Below are positions 1 through 11,839 of a DNA stretch of 64,000 bases, piece after piece. Position numbers and translations under genes: made by a program. Within the stretch, counting starts at the first letter, position 1, and each line of letters opens with the position of its first letter. The stretch is from positions 30,807-94,806 of the forward strand of contig VSDK01025546.1 of NCBI GenBank assembly GCA_009767595.1. The letters run 5' to 3'. The stretch is from Symbiodinium kawagutii. Lineage: Eukaryota; Sar; Dinophyceae; Suessiales; Symbiodiniaceae. The notes under the pieces were generated by a model. It was not told where the DNA came from. It saw nothing but the letters and a program-made list of their open reading frames with translations, and searched no databases.

Positions 1-668
1 GTGATGGATGATCAACTTTGAAACAACACATTGTATTGTTGAACAGCTAGCAAGTCAATGATGAGCCAACCATTAGCCACCACTAGCAACCATCAGGGAT
101 CGATTCATGATTGGTAGGCAACTTCTGAATATCTATATTATCAATGGTTCACATTGTTGCTGATGGTTGCCAAGCAGTAGATAGTGAATCATGATTGGTT
201 GACATCACGGGCTTGGTTGCCAATGCTATCATATATTGACTGATACTTGAATCGATGATATCATTACTTTTTGATTATTAGTACTTGATTGATATGACCC
301 TGAACCATTTGTTCTTTTTGATTGACGTACAGTGATTGTAATTGTGATCCATAGCTGATGAGATCTCTAAGGATTCAGCAATGATGAACAATAGGCATGC
401 TATGGGGATGAACTCATTTATGCACCATACAAACTCATTGAATCGTTGGTGAACATCAGTCATATCTACCGGGCTATAGCTACTAGACATTACATTAGTG
501 CCTCCAATGGCAAAGATCTACCATTTTCCTAGTGACTGGTTGCGCTTGCTATATCTACCATTTCCCTGGTGATGTTCCCCGATGTGTTGCCACGTCTTGA
601 GGTTCTGTCGCTTCGACTTCTCAACGCTGCCCTCACTTTTTTGCTGATCGCCTTTCTGGAGCCCTCAG
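1..668. other. AT-rich leader region
   Basis: This stretch is AT-rich with scattered TGGTTG and ATCATGATTGG words and no convincing exon until about 600. The minus-strand open frame at 278-490 has no G/C third-position bias and is treated as chance. The last 60 bases become pyrimidine-rich and lead into the first GC-rich island. Confidence 0.5.
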
Positions 669-698
669 CACCTTGGCTGTGCGGCGCGTTCGGCGGGG
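669..698 (+). CDS. Gene A, possible first visible exon
   Basis: A GC-rich island at 600-745 stands out from its AT-rich surroundings. A pyrimidine-rich tract ending GCCCTCAG precedes the proposed exon, and a GTGGGT donor follows at 699. Read in phase 0 it gives HLGCAARSAG and joins in frame to the next exon. The other strand also has plausible signals (acceptor TTTACCCAG, donor GTGAGG), so the strand is not certain. The product is not recognised. Confidence 0.35.
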
Positions 699-1940
699 GT
701 GGGTCTGAGGCAGCTCAGCATTGACCAGCGATCCCCGGTTGCTGGGTAAACTGGATGAGATGATGGCAATTTGCAGGGCTTGGAGGTGATGAGATGAGAT
801 GGTCAGGGCAGTTGATGGCAATTTTGGAGATGAGATGATGGCAATTTTGGGTGATTTCCAAAAGCCAAGCTTTTAGCAGGGTTTCACTGATTCAACTAGA
901 CATCAGTAGATCACGGATATATCACTAATATCTCATTTTTGGTGCGATTTTTTTCACCAACATTATTGTGTCAGTCTCAGGCAACATGAATGCTTTTGGT
1001 AGCACTGAGAACTGATAAAGAAGTTCAACAATGAACATATTGCTCCATGTGGCACTCCAGGTTTTTCTCACAACACATGTTGTATTGGAATTTCTTCCTA
1101 CCATGTCATGAGCAAACCCCAGATCATGTTTTGATATGTTTGAGTCTATGTATAGTTCATATCAAGTATGTATGTATATATATATTTATATTTGGATTTA
1201 TATATAGACTATAGTTTTTGAATGAATACATTGTTTTATTCATAGAGTGTTTTCTATCCACAATTGTAGAGGTATTTACAGGTATGCGTGTCTACCATTA
1301 CACCCTGAAAGTTCTGGGAAATGTCTAGCAAATTAATTGGTTCGGTTTCCTAAAAGATGCATTGTATGATGGCTACAATTGCAGGGGTTGGTACGTATAC
1401 ATGTCTACATGAATATGTTTGCATGTTCTGATGCATGCATATACCTGTGTATATTAATTTCGATTTGTAGGCATTGCATGCACATACCCTAATGTGCCCG
1501 AATGTGCACACTGTACACTTGTTGGCAATGACAAGTACACTGATATATTCTGTTCTATATACATATCACATATTTATATATATATAATTATATATGTCCA
1601 TTTTTTTGGCGTACAACCATTCATCCATGCATGCATGCATACATACACAACTACATTACACTAGATTACATTACACTACGTTCCAGTACGTGCACGCAGT
1701 GTACAAATGGATATCAAGACAAGAAAATCCTTCGAAGGACCAGCCAAGGTGTCATATATCCAATTGCACATGTGGGTGTTTCTCAAAATTGACGTACTCC
1801 CAAATCATTTTTTGTTTAGCGATTTTTAGTCATAAAGGAACCAATTTTTCAGCAATTTTCAGTCATATAAAGCAACCATTTTTGGGGCTCCCTATTTTGA
1901 GAAACCACCACGTGTGCAAAGCCAGCACCAAAAAGCTGAG
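699..1940 (+). other. Intron with AT microsatellite and family C copy
   Basis: The stretch is AT-rich, with TATATA-rich DNA at about 1160-1220 and 1575-1595. A diverged family C inverted-repeat element lies at about 1773-1910 (GGTGTTTCTCAAAAT on the left, ATTTTGAGAAACCACCA on the right). The open frame at 1594-1950 runs through this element and is not a gene. Confidence 0.5.
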
Positions 1941-2006
1941 GTCTTCCTGATGTTTGTGTGGCGCGGGCCCTCAGATCAGAAGATGCACCAGGACCAGTTC
2001 CCTTTG
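1941..2006 (+). CDS. Gene A, 22-codon exon
   Basis: An acceptor (AAGCTGAG, then G) and a donor (GTGAGC) bracket exactly 22 codons. They begin VFLMFVWRGPSDQ and end HQDQFPL, in phase 0 at both ends. The island is GC-rich, with mostly G or C in third positions, inside AT-rich DNA. No domain is recognised. Confidence 0.6.
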
Positions 2007-3626
2007 GTGAGCACTAGGATAGCTTGCAATTCACTACTTGGATAGCTGGAGTTATAACCATGGTTATAAGGCCTTCAACGTAGCTTATAACCCCTAGAAA
2101 CCATGGCTAGTGACCACTTCCTATGTGGTGGTGCACATCCAAGTATGTGCTAGGGAAATCCAACGAGAATCCAGCTGAGTAAATGGGTGTGCTAATCATT
2201 GAATCATTGATTGCTGATTAGGTCCACCATCAATTGTTGGAATCAGAGTTTGTTCGCTGATATGTGTACAGATTTGGTCGTCTTGATATAGTTGTCATGG
2301 TTTCATCTTGCCCAAAATCGTTTGCGCCCACCGATTATTCTTGGCTACTTTGATTCCCTAACCAGTTAATGTTATTGTTCGTGGTGGTAGTTGTAGTAGG
2401 AGCCACCATCCTCCCATCCGATGTGATGATGGTTGCGGCATGTTGCACTACTTGGTGAATTCTCAGCCGTGTTTTGGTGCACCACTTTAAGGCAAAACTC
2501 ATTAAGTTGCATTTTCATTTTGTTTGGGAGGGTTCTCAAGCCATACGGGACCCCAAAGCTATGGCGGGTTTATTAATAAGAATGATCAATGATTGATATG
2601 AAAGAAGATTTGGGGGTCCCCTCAATTGAAAAGCCACCATATCAGTAGAAAAATGTAGAAAAGCATTTCCACAGCCGCAAGTTTAGCATCAATGGTTGAC
2701 CAACGAAATGTACTGTCATTTTCATCAAACCTTCAACTAGATGAGGTAATGATATTAGTATCCAACCAACCACATGAAGTATCCTATGGTTGGATTGGTT
2801 AAATGTGACATAATCCAATATACTAATCGAATAGTTAAGTGTAAACAACATAATCCAATGTATGAATCATATGAATCAATGAACAATGGTACATAATCTT
2901 CTAGTTCGTGGTTTGAAACATTTGTATTTTCCCTAGTAATTGTTAACAAATGGTTGGTTGACTAATATGTTTCATAGGGGTTGTTCAACCACCAACAAGA
3001 TTGGCCATGTTGGCTATTGATAATAATTCGACCGCCTGATTCTTTGTGGTTTGTGTTGGCGATACAGTTGGCCAGTGATTGGTTGATATCTGAACTAATG
3101 AGATGATGTGATACCACTTGGCTGGCTGTGAGCGAATCGACTTGATTACTGTCATTGAGGAACCAACGAGTCGATAATCCAAGCAACCAAGCAATTCTGC
3201 AACCCATCAAGCGCTTACTATACATCCAATCATGTGAATGTTGTTGTTGTTGTATCCATGAAGTTGTTGATTATATTTGGTCTGTGATTTCAAGCATTTG
3301 TTATTTTCCTCCATACTTGGGAAGCTTGTTTGATAGACTGATATTGTTGGTGGTTTATATCCACCAACCAGGTATGTGTACACGAACAGTTCGTGTTTTA
3401 CGCCATCATTGTGGGTTGCTATTGCCCGATGACCACCTTTAATCAACCAACCAGCCACTATGATTGTTGGTCGCAACCATAATTAGTTGGTTAAAATTTA
3501 TACCTCGTTGTTCGTTATTTCCTGATATTTAACCTACAATAATAAACACTTGGTCACCACCCAATCAACCACTTTCCAGTAACCAGGTCATCAACCTACC
3601 ATTTTGACGACGTCACCTGCACTCAG
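2007..3626 (+). other. Intron with family C and B copies
   Basis: No exon is seen. A partial family C element ends near 2640 (AAAAGCCACCATAT). A family B copy lies at about 2905-2990, with the core CCCTAGTAATTGTTAACAAA and TTTCATAGGGGTTG followed by CAACCACCAAC. The overlapping short open frames on both strands between 2642 and 3476 fall in these repeats or in AT-rich DNA and are not called. Confidence 0.5.
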
Positions 3627-3680
3627 CGAAAATCACCGGAACGGCTAAGGGCAATCGTTACCAGGCAGATCGGGGGCTGG
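3627..3680 (+). CDS. Gene A, 18-codon exon
   Basis: The exon follows CACCTGCACTCAG and reads RKSPERLRAIVTRQIGGW, a basic amphipathic stretch. It ends at a GC-type donor (GCATGA), which keeps phase 0 with the next exon. An alternative GT donor exists at 3657 (GTTACC) and would shorten the exon. Product unknown. Confidence 0.5.
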
Positions 3681-6052
3681 GCATGACAGCCATTGATATA
3701 CCCACTAGTTGGTTGATACTCTGCTCTAGCAGTTACCATACGGTGTTTCTCAAATTGGGTGGCCCAAGAATGGTTGGTTTATTGCCATTAAGGCTTACTA
3801 ACTAGGTGATTTGGGGGCACCCTTATGTTGAGAAACCACCATATTGTGGCTATTAGCGACCGACCGACATGTCATCAATAAAATTCTATTATTGGTATGC
3901 TTCATTGCGAATGACCTCAAAATGGATGGATGAACATCCCAACAAGGAGTAGTTTTGTCATTTCAACCAGGGTATAGGGGGGGTTGACCCACTGCCAAAT
4001 GTTGATGTTGCCGTTCCATTAGCAAAGCATCCCAATTTTGAGTGTGAGCAAAATTTGGCAGTTCCCCATCCGTGGTACTCACTGGTTCAATAGGGTTGCG
4101 ATGTTTATGAACATCGCTAACGTGGCATATTCACACGTGCACCATATGACATGAATTCGCGGCGTCCCTCGACAGAAGGCTGTAGCTGTGACAAGAATCA
4201 ATCTTATTGTGAAAGCCAATGCCAACATTTTTTTTGCCGTACCCATCAACAGTTGGCATGTTGCCTTCAGGAGGCAGCAATTAGCAGTACAGTGTTGTTC
4301 AAAGTTGGAAGCAAAAGTTTTGCCCAATAAACTGAATGTAGAATCGGACAAGTGAGTTCCCACTCGAATTACTGTATATCTAAATAATATGTATATATGT
4401 ATATATATATATATATGTATGTATATATATATATATTGGACATACCAATTTCGGAATTCCATGCCGGCCAGTCAGTGTGTATTGGCTACTTCAAAACAGA
4501 CAGGACCATTCGTGAATAAATTGGGCAAGACATCGTTAACCTTGATTATACAACCAGCAGTTCTTGTTCAATTAGTTCGCCATCACTTGAGTTTTATCAC
4601 CACTACTGGCCATTATTTACAATTGTGGATTATGATTGCGTAACCCTCATTTACTAGTATTACGGCAACCATTTTGACTGACTTAACGACTATTTTTAGG
4701 TATTCACACAATTTTTGTTGACTGCAAATCCACCATTAGACCATACACAATTTACACTCACCTTTGTTTGCTGCGTCTAAGCTAACTTCAATGATCAATG
4801 GTTTTGTTTGCCCTCGATTATCAATGTGGTTATCAAGATAGTTTCTAATGGGTTATTAGTAGTTACCATAGCAGAAGGTGATACCACGGTAATCTACTAT
4901 GGTTATCAGTGGTGATCTCTATTATTATGGTTTTCTCTATCATTGTTAGTTGATTGATATTGACCCATTGCCAAATGGGTCCGTGCTCATTATTGTTGGT
5001 GATTATTTCTATGAATCCTTATTATTGACCATTATCATCCAAATGGCTTAAGAAGAGATCGGGACGCTGTGGCAGTGCAGTTTTTTCATGATTTTAATAT
5101 GGACTTAGCATGAATGGACTACATCATATGTTTATCACGTATTAATCTATAGTGGTGAACATTTTTATATTTAGATAAATATGATATTAATAGATATGAT
5201 TTAAGATTCGTTTTTGGCTATCGTTCTTAGACATCAGTACTACTATTTACTATTCTTGCATATACAGTGGTGATTGAATTACTGGGAAAGACAGAAAATA
5301 GAATCAACATTATTTTGGGTTTTAAGCAATTATTCATTTAATCATAAATCAACTTATCACATATGGCCTTTTAAATTGTTTTTTTTGGATAGGGGGCCCA
5401 GCATTATTTAATGGTTATTAATGTGTTTTTTATGATTATCGTTATGAATGGTTCTGGCTATTTCTAGCTATATTTGACAATAAAACCTTTTACACTCTAT
5501 AATACCATCCTTCATATTCTTATTGCTAATCACTAAAAAACTGCACTGCCAGGGCGGCCCGTTATGCTTCAGAAACCACTATTAACCACTATTAATCAAT
5601 CACTAGTTGTTTAACCATTATGATCTCCAGTGTTATCCCATGATTTCCACCCAGCAAAATTGATCCATGATCAGCGCGGTGCAGCTGATTTATGGTGGTT
5701 GAGAATTACTCCACTATTAACCATCGATTATAAATCAGCTGGCTAGTTTATGAATTATGAACCACTATCATGAATGAACCATAATTATTTTCAGCTGATC
5801 CATGATTAATTTCAAAATTATGAAGCACTATCGATTTCACCGGTTTTGGTTGCCAAATAGGTCCGTGATCAGCTGGCATATCCCCTATGATTGTTGGTTA
5901 TTATACCCTAGGATTCACCATTCACCAGCTATGAACTCCATCGGTTGGCCGCGAGCTGTGCAAGTATTAATCATCATAATGATTATAACCATCATAATCC
6001 TATTAACCACCATTTTCAATGGTTACCGTCCATGGGTCCATGGCCGCGCCAG
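3681..6052 (+). other. Intron with family C copy and AT/GTATAT repeats
   Basis: A family C element occupies about 3739-3841. A TATATGTA microsatellite lies at 4388-4437. Repeated AACCACTATTAACC-type words occur at 5580-5770. A half-copy of family D appears near 4960-5000. The open frames at 4079-4462 and 4389-4643 are read mostly from the microsatellite or AT-rich DNA and are rejected. Confidence 0.45.
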
Positions 6053-6119
6053 GATTGGACTGTGCAGCTTTTCTTTCTTCCGTGTGTCTGCACAGTGCTG
6101 GCTGGTGGACGAGGCTACG
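6053..6119 (+). CDS. Gene A, hydrophobic 22-codon exon
   Basis: After the acceptor GCCGCGCCAG, the frame reads DWTVQLFFLPCVCTVLAGG and stays open to a GTTGAT donor at 6120, leaving phase 1. The segment is hydrophobic and could be part of a signal anchor or membrane helix. Other frames through the island are also open, so the frame choice rests on phase and on the splice sites. Confidence 0.45.
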
Positions 6120-6180
6120 GTTGATGCCCGGTGCCCGGTTTGATGGTGAGTTGGTACGGTGGTTGGGTTGGCAATGCTTA

Positions 6181-6306
6181 ATATGGCCATGGGTCAATAT
6201 TAACCAACCAATTTCATGGTGGATAGTAACCAACAAAACTACAGGGAAACCAATGGTTAATGATAGGGGAACCAGGGGGACTAAGGGTTTTGACCCACAG
6301 CCATAT
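6181..6306. mobile_element. Family D inverted-repeat element
   Basis: The left end reads ATATGGCCATGGGTCAATAT and the right end TTTTGACCCACAGCCATAT, an imperfect terminal inverted repeat. The interior carries ACCAACCA, GGGAAACCAATGGTTAATGA and GGGGAACCAGGGGG, which recur in the other copies. No open frame. It sits in a gene A intron. Confidence 0.75.
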
Positions 6307-6772
6307 GAGTGGATAATGAATGGTTATATTAGGTTTATCAGGTGGTTAATTGATGGTTAATGATGGTTCTTCTATCAACCAGTTGCCAAATTAGATTGAA
6401 CAATAATAATGATTGCTGCCTACTGATCGCCATGTGTTGTGTATAGGCTTTGGGGAGCGGGGGATGTATCGTACAGCTCATCGGCAAATCTATACAGTAT
6501 ACCAATAAGCCACCAACATTCACACAACCAGAAATAGTTTTGTGAGTTACCATCAAATATGCGAAGTTGTTGATGTGGATCTTAATCAAAACCTTTAGCC
6601 ATTGATCATGACTCACCATGGCCTGTCGGATAGCTTTGAGGATCATTGATGGCACATTCAGGACTATTCATGACAATATATAGTTTTTGCCAAGCCTGGT
6701 TGAGCCGCGAGCCACCCCTGGTTGATTGGTTGGGGGGTATCCCTCCAGTTTGCCAACGGGCTTCCCATTAAG

Positions 6773-6865
6773 CCATGGTACCTCCATGATTCGATACGTA
6801 GCTGGAGCCGCGCCAAAGTTGTCTTAACGCTGCCCCCAGGACCACCGCTCCAAGTCTGGGAGCAG
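6773..6865 (+). CDS. Gene A, 31-codon exon
   Basis: The frame PWYLHDSIRSWSRAK followed by VVLTLPPGPPLQVWEQ runs into a good donor (GTGGGA) in phase 0. The 5' end is uncertain: 6773 follows TTAAG, while an acceptor at 6818 (CCAAAG) would start the exon at 6819 and match the phase left by the previous exon. The proline-rich C-terminal half gives no family. Confidence 0.6.
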
Positions 6866-6936
6866 GTGGGAGTTGTAGCTATCAAACACCGATGCAGCAC
6901 GGTTGATGGAGCAAATCCGAGGTTTAACAACCATGA

Positions 6937-7015
6937 ATAACCACTAATAACCATTAACAACCATTGATAACCATTGATAACCATTGATAACCATTGATAA
7001 CCATTGATAACCAGC
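6937..7015 (+). repeat. 10-bp tandem repeat (AACCATTGAT)n
   Basis: Six or more nearly perfect copies of AACCATTGAT lie head to tail and grade into diverged AACCACTAAT and AACCATGAAT units. This is a compact, young version of the degenerate 10-mer that fills most introns of this window. Confidence 0.9.
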
Positions 7016-7042
7016 TAGTATGACTACTGGTTGGTTAGTCTC

Positions 7043-7103
7043 AAGGAAAGTGTTGCAGGATTCCCTCCAACAGTGATAAACCATTCCCTCCAACAGTGAT
7101 ATT
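7043..7103. repeat. Tandem duplication of a 22-bp unit
   Basis: ATTCCCTCCAACAGTGATA occurs twice, separated by a few bases (about 7059 and 7084). A second local duplication follows at 7337-7366 and 7422-7451 (ACCATAGTTGGTTACT then ATAAACAGAGTGT). Both lie in intron sequence. Confidence 0.7.
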
Positions 7104-7618
7104 CAGCTAGCAGAAGCTACCCAACCAACCGAAATGTGCTACTGTTGGTTGTTGGCTTGCTTGGTACGGCTGGTTGGCTGCCTTGGTTTCGCGCAGGTTG
7201 ATGACAGTATGAAGTCCAATTTGTGAAATCCCAAATGCCAAGCCACATGTGTTGAAAAGGAACAAGCATGATCAAAGTGATATTCCTATATAAAAAATCC
7301 CAATCACCATCAATTCCGATGTCTTTATTAGTTCACACCATAGTTGGTTACTGATAAACAGAGTGTTGATTACTAATTCAATCACCATCTATTAGTAAAA
7401 CACACTCTGATTTCATCAAGAACCATAGTTGGTTACTAATAAACAGAGTGTGGATGGAAGTTGGTTCTGAATTAGTAATTAACCATTAGTTACCAATCAA
7501 CCATTGGCAATGTTACTAATTAGTTTCTAATAAACCATTAGTTTAACACCATCTACTAATATAAAACCACCATCCTAATTACTAACCACCCAATTTGGTG
7601 GACGGCATCTCTCCGCAG

Positions 7619-7702
7619 GATTGTTTGTCGGCGGCTGGCCCAGATGATATGGCGCGGAGAAACATGCGCGAAGGCGAGGGGGGCGCGTTTGAAACGCACC
7701 CA
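7619..7702 (+). CDS. Gene A, 28-codon exon
   Basis: The acceptor CTCTCCGCAG followed by G, and the donor GTGGTT, delimit 28 codons. The peptide starts DCLSAAGPDDMARRNM and ends EGGAFETHP. It is hydrophilic and charged. Phase is 0 in and 0 out, so it joins directly to the exon ending at 6865. Third positions are strongly G/C. Confidence 0.65.
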
Positions 7703-8553
7703 GTGGTTTGAATGATGTGTTGCTTAATGATGGCTAGTGAGTGCTGATGGATTGATATAGTTTGATATGCTTTAAAAAAAATAAACATAAGATATAGCTG
7801 GGTTCTTGTTTCAAGATGGTTCCTAATTTCGAAAGATTCTTGGATAATGTTGATGCAGAATGCCGTGTTCAATGTTTGGGGGTTGACTACCAGCAAGATG
7901 CTAATATCAAATGGTGAATGAAAGTAACAACCAACAATACATGCATGAGATGATGGTTAAGTTAAGATTGATGTTGGTTTACATGCTTAATGGTAGATCC
8001 ATATGTTTAAGTCACCACTATGTTCACCACAAATGGTTTACCATCACAGATCTGGAGATCATTGATGTGGATCTGCCAGTAGTGACAGTTCCATCATGCT
8101 TAAACAGTGGTTGATAAACAGGTTATAACGAGTTAATCAGTAAATGAATACATAATATGCACACGTATTCTATGTTAGCTTAGTTGGTTTATGACCAGGG
8201 TTAGCTAGGGTAACCACCAATCTGATCAGGGGTTTAAACATGTTTTACTTTCCTTCAGAGGGGTTACAATCGCCAACCAGTACTCGTTGGCAATGATAAG
8301 AAAGCGCGGACTGAGGATGGTTCAGTGAAGCAGGATAATTTTTGATGCTTAGTGATGGGTGATCCCCACATATCACCACAACAGGGTCAATGGTTTCTGA
8401 ACCATTCCTGGCAGTTAAGGGATGTTGAGGGTTCACCAATGGGGGTTCACCAAGGCGGGGTTCCACCACCCCTTGACACCTTCGTTCGGCCTATCAGGGG
8501 CCCATTCGTTCGGCCTACAACGGTCGCTGGCCCGTCGCCACCCTCCAGGTCAG

Positions 8554-8612
8554 ATCTTTGGAGCATTGTCCATGAGCCAGGCGCGACCGACCGCGGCTGT
8601 GAAAAATGGGCG
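8554..8612 (+). CDS. Gene A, 20-codon exon
   Basis: After CCTCCAGGTCAG the frame IFGALSMSQARPTAAVKNG runs to a GTATAT donor, leaving phase 2. Joined to the next exon the split codon becomes CGG (Arg). An acceptor four bases earlier (CTCCAG then G) is an alternative. The upstream part of the island, 8450-8550, contains a near-duplicate CATTCGTTCGGCCTA and may be intron. Confidence 0.5.
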
Positions 8613-8878
8613 GTATATACACTGGTAACCATGATTAGGAATGGTAAGGGGGATACGAACCAACAATAATGGTAAAAAATAAACACTCATGATAGTCAAT
8701 GATAGGGGATAATAAGCAAGCATCATACACTCTGGTAAATTAACATATCTGGCTGGTGGTTTTATAGGGGTTTTAACCATTGAGAATGGTTGACATGGCC
8801 ATGGTTGGTGGTGAGTGAAGGGGGTTATAACCATTTAAAAATAGGGGATAATAAGCAAGCATAATGCGTAAACAACTG

Positions 8879-8976
8879 CTGGTTGGTGGTTTCTAACATT
8901 TTTTATTTTCCCTAGTAGTTGTTAACAAATGCTTGGTTGACTAATAGTTTTCATAGGGGTTGAAACCACCAGCCAG
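8879..8976. mobile_element. Family B inverted-repeat element
   Basis: The left end is CTGGTTGGTGGTTTC and the right end GAAACCACCAGCCAG, with the conserved interior TTTTCCCTAGTAGTTGTTAAC and GGTTGACTAATAG. About 98 bp with no open frame. The termini read as a GT donor and a CAG acceptor on either strand. A family A-like right end follows at about 9040-9075. Confidence 0.8.
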
Positions 8977-9084
8977 AACATGGCCACGGAGAATCCACCA
9001 TTTATAGCTGGTTTACCAGGGTTTCCCTTAAACCATGGTGATTTTCCATTGCCAGGTTAGTTTACTAGAGGGTAGTAGACACTA

Positions 9085-9440
9085 ATCACTAATGGTTTAT
9101 TAATGTTGGTTGATGATCATCAATAATGGTTAATAAGCCCAGAATGGTTAATAATGGATCAATATTGGCGAGTAAGGGTTGATAATAAATAATAGCTTAA
9201 TACTGGCTATGGTTTATAATGGTTGATAATAGGCTAATAATGGTCAAGAATAGGGGATGGTTAGGAAATGGTTAAGAATGATCAAGAATGGTTCAGAATG
9301 GTTCAGAATGGTTGAGAACGGTTAAGAACGGTCAAGAATGGTTGAGAACGGTTAGGAGTGGTTAAGAATGCTTAAGAAAATCTATGGTTAATTACGGTAG
9401 TTAATAATGGCTAATAATGGTGAATGATGACTAACAATAG
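9085..9440 (+). repeat. Degenerate AATGGTTNAG repeat block
   Basis: Units such as AGAATGGTTCAGAATGGTTC and GAACGGTTAAGAACGGTCAA are strung together with a roughly 10-bp period, grading into AATGGTTAATAATGG. The strand bias is constant (TGGTT on the plus strand) for about 350 bp. No gene. Confidence 0.8.
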
Positions 9441-10025
9441 GGGTTTATCAGCAACAAAGAGGGTTATGTGTGAAGTTATGAACCCCAAATACGGCCAGTT
9501 CTGATGATGAGAATCTATTACCAACCAAAAGTTTTGGGGGCGCCCAATTTTGACCCCCGACGAAATATTTGCCTGCGTGTAAATGGGTGTTTCTCAAGCT
9601 ATAGGGAACCCAAAAAAGATGTTTACTACTATAAATTCTTGATGTTGGATGAATACCACATAATACCACCATGTTTGATAGTACATGTATATTATATGAA
9701 TGTATAAAAGGGTATGCATGGTTTTGTTGTTGTGGTTTTGTTCCCTGAGTATTGTACCGAGTTTTTGCAAGGCAGTAACAGTTGTCCTTTTTCTGATGGC
9801 TTATTTGGTTTTGTTCATAAAGCAAAGAACTATTGGTTATGTGGTTACTTGATGTCAATTGCCTCAATCATCGTCATATTCCTGATAACCGAAGTTTCAC
9901 CATCCTTATTTGCTGTTTGCTGATAAGTCATCACAATGTTAGAGTTGTTTGAATGGCTGGTCACCCGATGGTGGATGGTAATAGCCAGTTGCCCGAGAAG
10001 AACCACAGCAGTACCCTTCGGGAAA

Positions 10026-10259
10026 CTAAACTGGAAGATACTTTACCTCTAGATCATCAGGTAGCGCGAGTGATTTTCTAGCGCTCGCCAGTTCAATTTG
10101 CTCGGTTGGGTACTCATCTCCAAGCATAAAACCCCGCAAACTATAGGTGCTAACCGTTGAGCCGTTTGCACATAAAAAGGAAACTCCATCGTTGAACATG
10201 GCACAACACCTAGAAGGTTGTATGGTCTCGAAAACGGAGGCTGGAGGTCGAATGGCCAA
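10026..10259 (-). CDS. Unplaced minus-strand open frame, 77 codons
   Basis: The translated frame has protein-like composition, with segments such as CCAMFNDGVSFLCANGS and LALPDDLEVKYLPV. It lacks the G/C third-position bias of the exons around it. It sits in a gene A intron on the opposite strand and could be a fragment of a mobile-element gene or chance. No family is recognised. Confidence 0.25.
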   Translation of the reverse strand: MAIRPPASVFETIQPSRCCAMFNDGVSFLCANGSTVSTYSLRGFMLGDEYPTEQIELASARKSLALPDDLEVKYLPV

Positions 10260-10379
10260 ATGGCTTGATCCAAAATGGCTACGGAAGAAATATTAGTCAA
10301 CCAACCATTTGTAAGTAATAACTGGGGAAAAAAAGGAAAAACATGTTTCAAACCAAGCAGTAAAGCTTCATCATGGATA

Positions 10380-10880
10380 TGATGGCCAATGATGCTTATA
10401 CTGGGCCATTAATGGTTGCTGATACGCGTATTGATGGTTGATAATTGATAATGGCAATCAGGATGGCAATAAAGGCCAAAAGTTGACAGGTAATACTCAG
10501 GAAATTATGGTTCACCATGGCGGTAATGTTATGGTCAATAATGGCAATAATGGTCACCCGAGGATAATTGCTATTAACACTGAGAAACAAGCCAGTTGAT
10601 AACATGGGAACTGGTTAATACTACGTGATGATTGTGGCCGTAATGATTGATCTTGGGCTAGTCTTGATGCTTAATGCAATGATGTTTAGCAGTGGCAATA
10701 GTGGTTGCACAATGATGGTTGATAATGATGGCAATAATGACAGTTCATAATGGCAATGATGCTTAATAGCCTTTGCTCTGGCTAATGGTGATACCGGTTT
10801 CACTACCTGACCATACAACATAAGAATGAACCTAATGTATGATGATTGATTCTATAATTGGTTCATAAATACCTTGCTTA
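10380..10880 (+). repeat. ATGGCAATAATGG / TGGTTGATAATG repeat block
   Basis: Degenerate 10-13-bp units built on ATGGCAATRATGG and TGGTTGATAATG fill this stretch, always in the same orientation. The short minus-strand open frames across it are read from repeat. Confidence 0.7.
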
Positions 10881-11034
10881 AATGATGCTTGCACATGGTA
10901 AGAATAGTGATGATTAGGTGGACGATGGTGTATGATATTTCTGATGGCATCAATTATTCGCTGATGATTGGCAATGTTCTGCCTCATCCGCGCGGCTGGT
11001 GCTGGTCAAACTCCAGGACCATGGATTCCTGCAG

Positions 11035-11344
11035 GTGGAACCGACAAATATCGGAGAGCGTGGTGCCTCCATGCTGCAGGCCAGCAGCAGCACCAGGACC
11101 GCCAGCACACAGCGCTTCCAGCCCAAGGTGCCAGAAAAGCCAGAAAAGCCATGCGCCTGTTGGAGGGGGAGGCGGCCTTTTCTGCCCCATTTGCAAGGAC
11201 AGGATCACAGAGGATGCCACAGAACCCCTTCGCCCAGATGCGTTGTGGCTACCTGTGGTGCACGGGGCCACCGCCTACCAGTGGGGTGCGTGGTTTTGCT
11301 CTTGTGGGCAGAGTAAGAAGAACGTGGTTGAATCCACCAACCAG
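11035..11344 (+). CDS. Gene A, longest internal exon with zinc-ligand-like cysteines
   Basis: The exon starts after ATTCCTGCAG (then G) and ends at CAACCAG before GTATTA, 310 bases, phase 2 in and 0 out. The protein part begins WNRQISESVVPPCC, passes through a Pro/Ala/Ser/Gly-rich linker, then reaches GLFCPICKDRITEDA and, about 45 residues on, WGAWFCSCGQSKKN. The CxxC and CxC pairs could bind zinc, in the way RING or zinc-ribbon knuckles do, but spacing and missing ligands prevent assignment. Two other plus frames are open here. This one is chosen because it reaches both splice sites in phase with its neighbours. Confidence 0.6.
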
Positions 11345-11397
11345 GTATTATCAATTGCAAATTGACCGATTGATGGACCATCATGGCTTCAGGTCAG

Positions 11398-11456
11398 GAG
11401 CCCCTGCACCCCTGGCTGTTCGACCAGATGAGTCGATCTGTTTGGCCACCTGTTCT
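11398..11456 (+). CDS. Gene A, small exon after a 53-nt intron
   Basis: The acceptor GCTTCAGGTCAG (then G) opens the frame EPLHPWLFDQMSRSVWPPVL in phase 0, matching the exon that ends at 11344. The 3' end is not fixed: GTTCTT at 11451 or GTTGAT at 11457 could be donors, and the frame stays open to a stop at about 11510. The 53-base intron is the shortest with ordinary length in this gene. Confidence 0.45.
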
Positions 11457-11839
11457 TGTTGATTTTGATTCAGCCCATTCGCTAGTGCTGTTGTTGGTGG
11501 GTACTTGATAATGGTCTTTACCAATAGTTAATTAGACCCATCACGGTTCTCACCATTGTTCCACTCGGGCAAACTAACATTCTCTTGAAAAATCCACAAG
11601 ATTTGGATGGCTTCCTAGAATTTTCAGATGGAACGAAAGAGTTTTCTATTGCCATGTCAATTTAGCAGCGGGGACCCAGTAGCTAGTGTTGGTTGCTAGC
11701 GGGTAAATGAATGTAAATTATCATTGTCTATTTTACCAATAGCCTGATGCCTTATTATCGGGGTGGATAATGACAATTCTTGATGACCATCATCAAGCAT
11801 GATTGAGCATTATCACTCTCCACAATGGTAGCGTCTTAA

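Noticed and set aside
4079-4643. Open frames with YIYIYIH and MYICIYIYI runs
   Set aside because: Both read through the TATATGTA microsatellite at 4388-4437 and have no codon bias.
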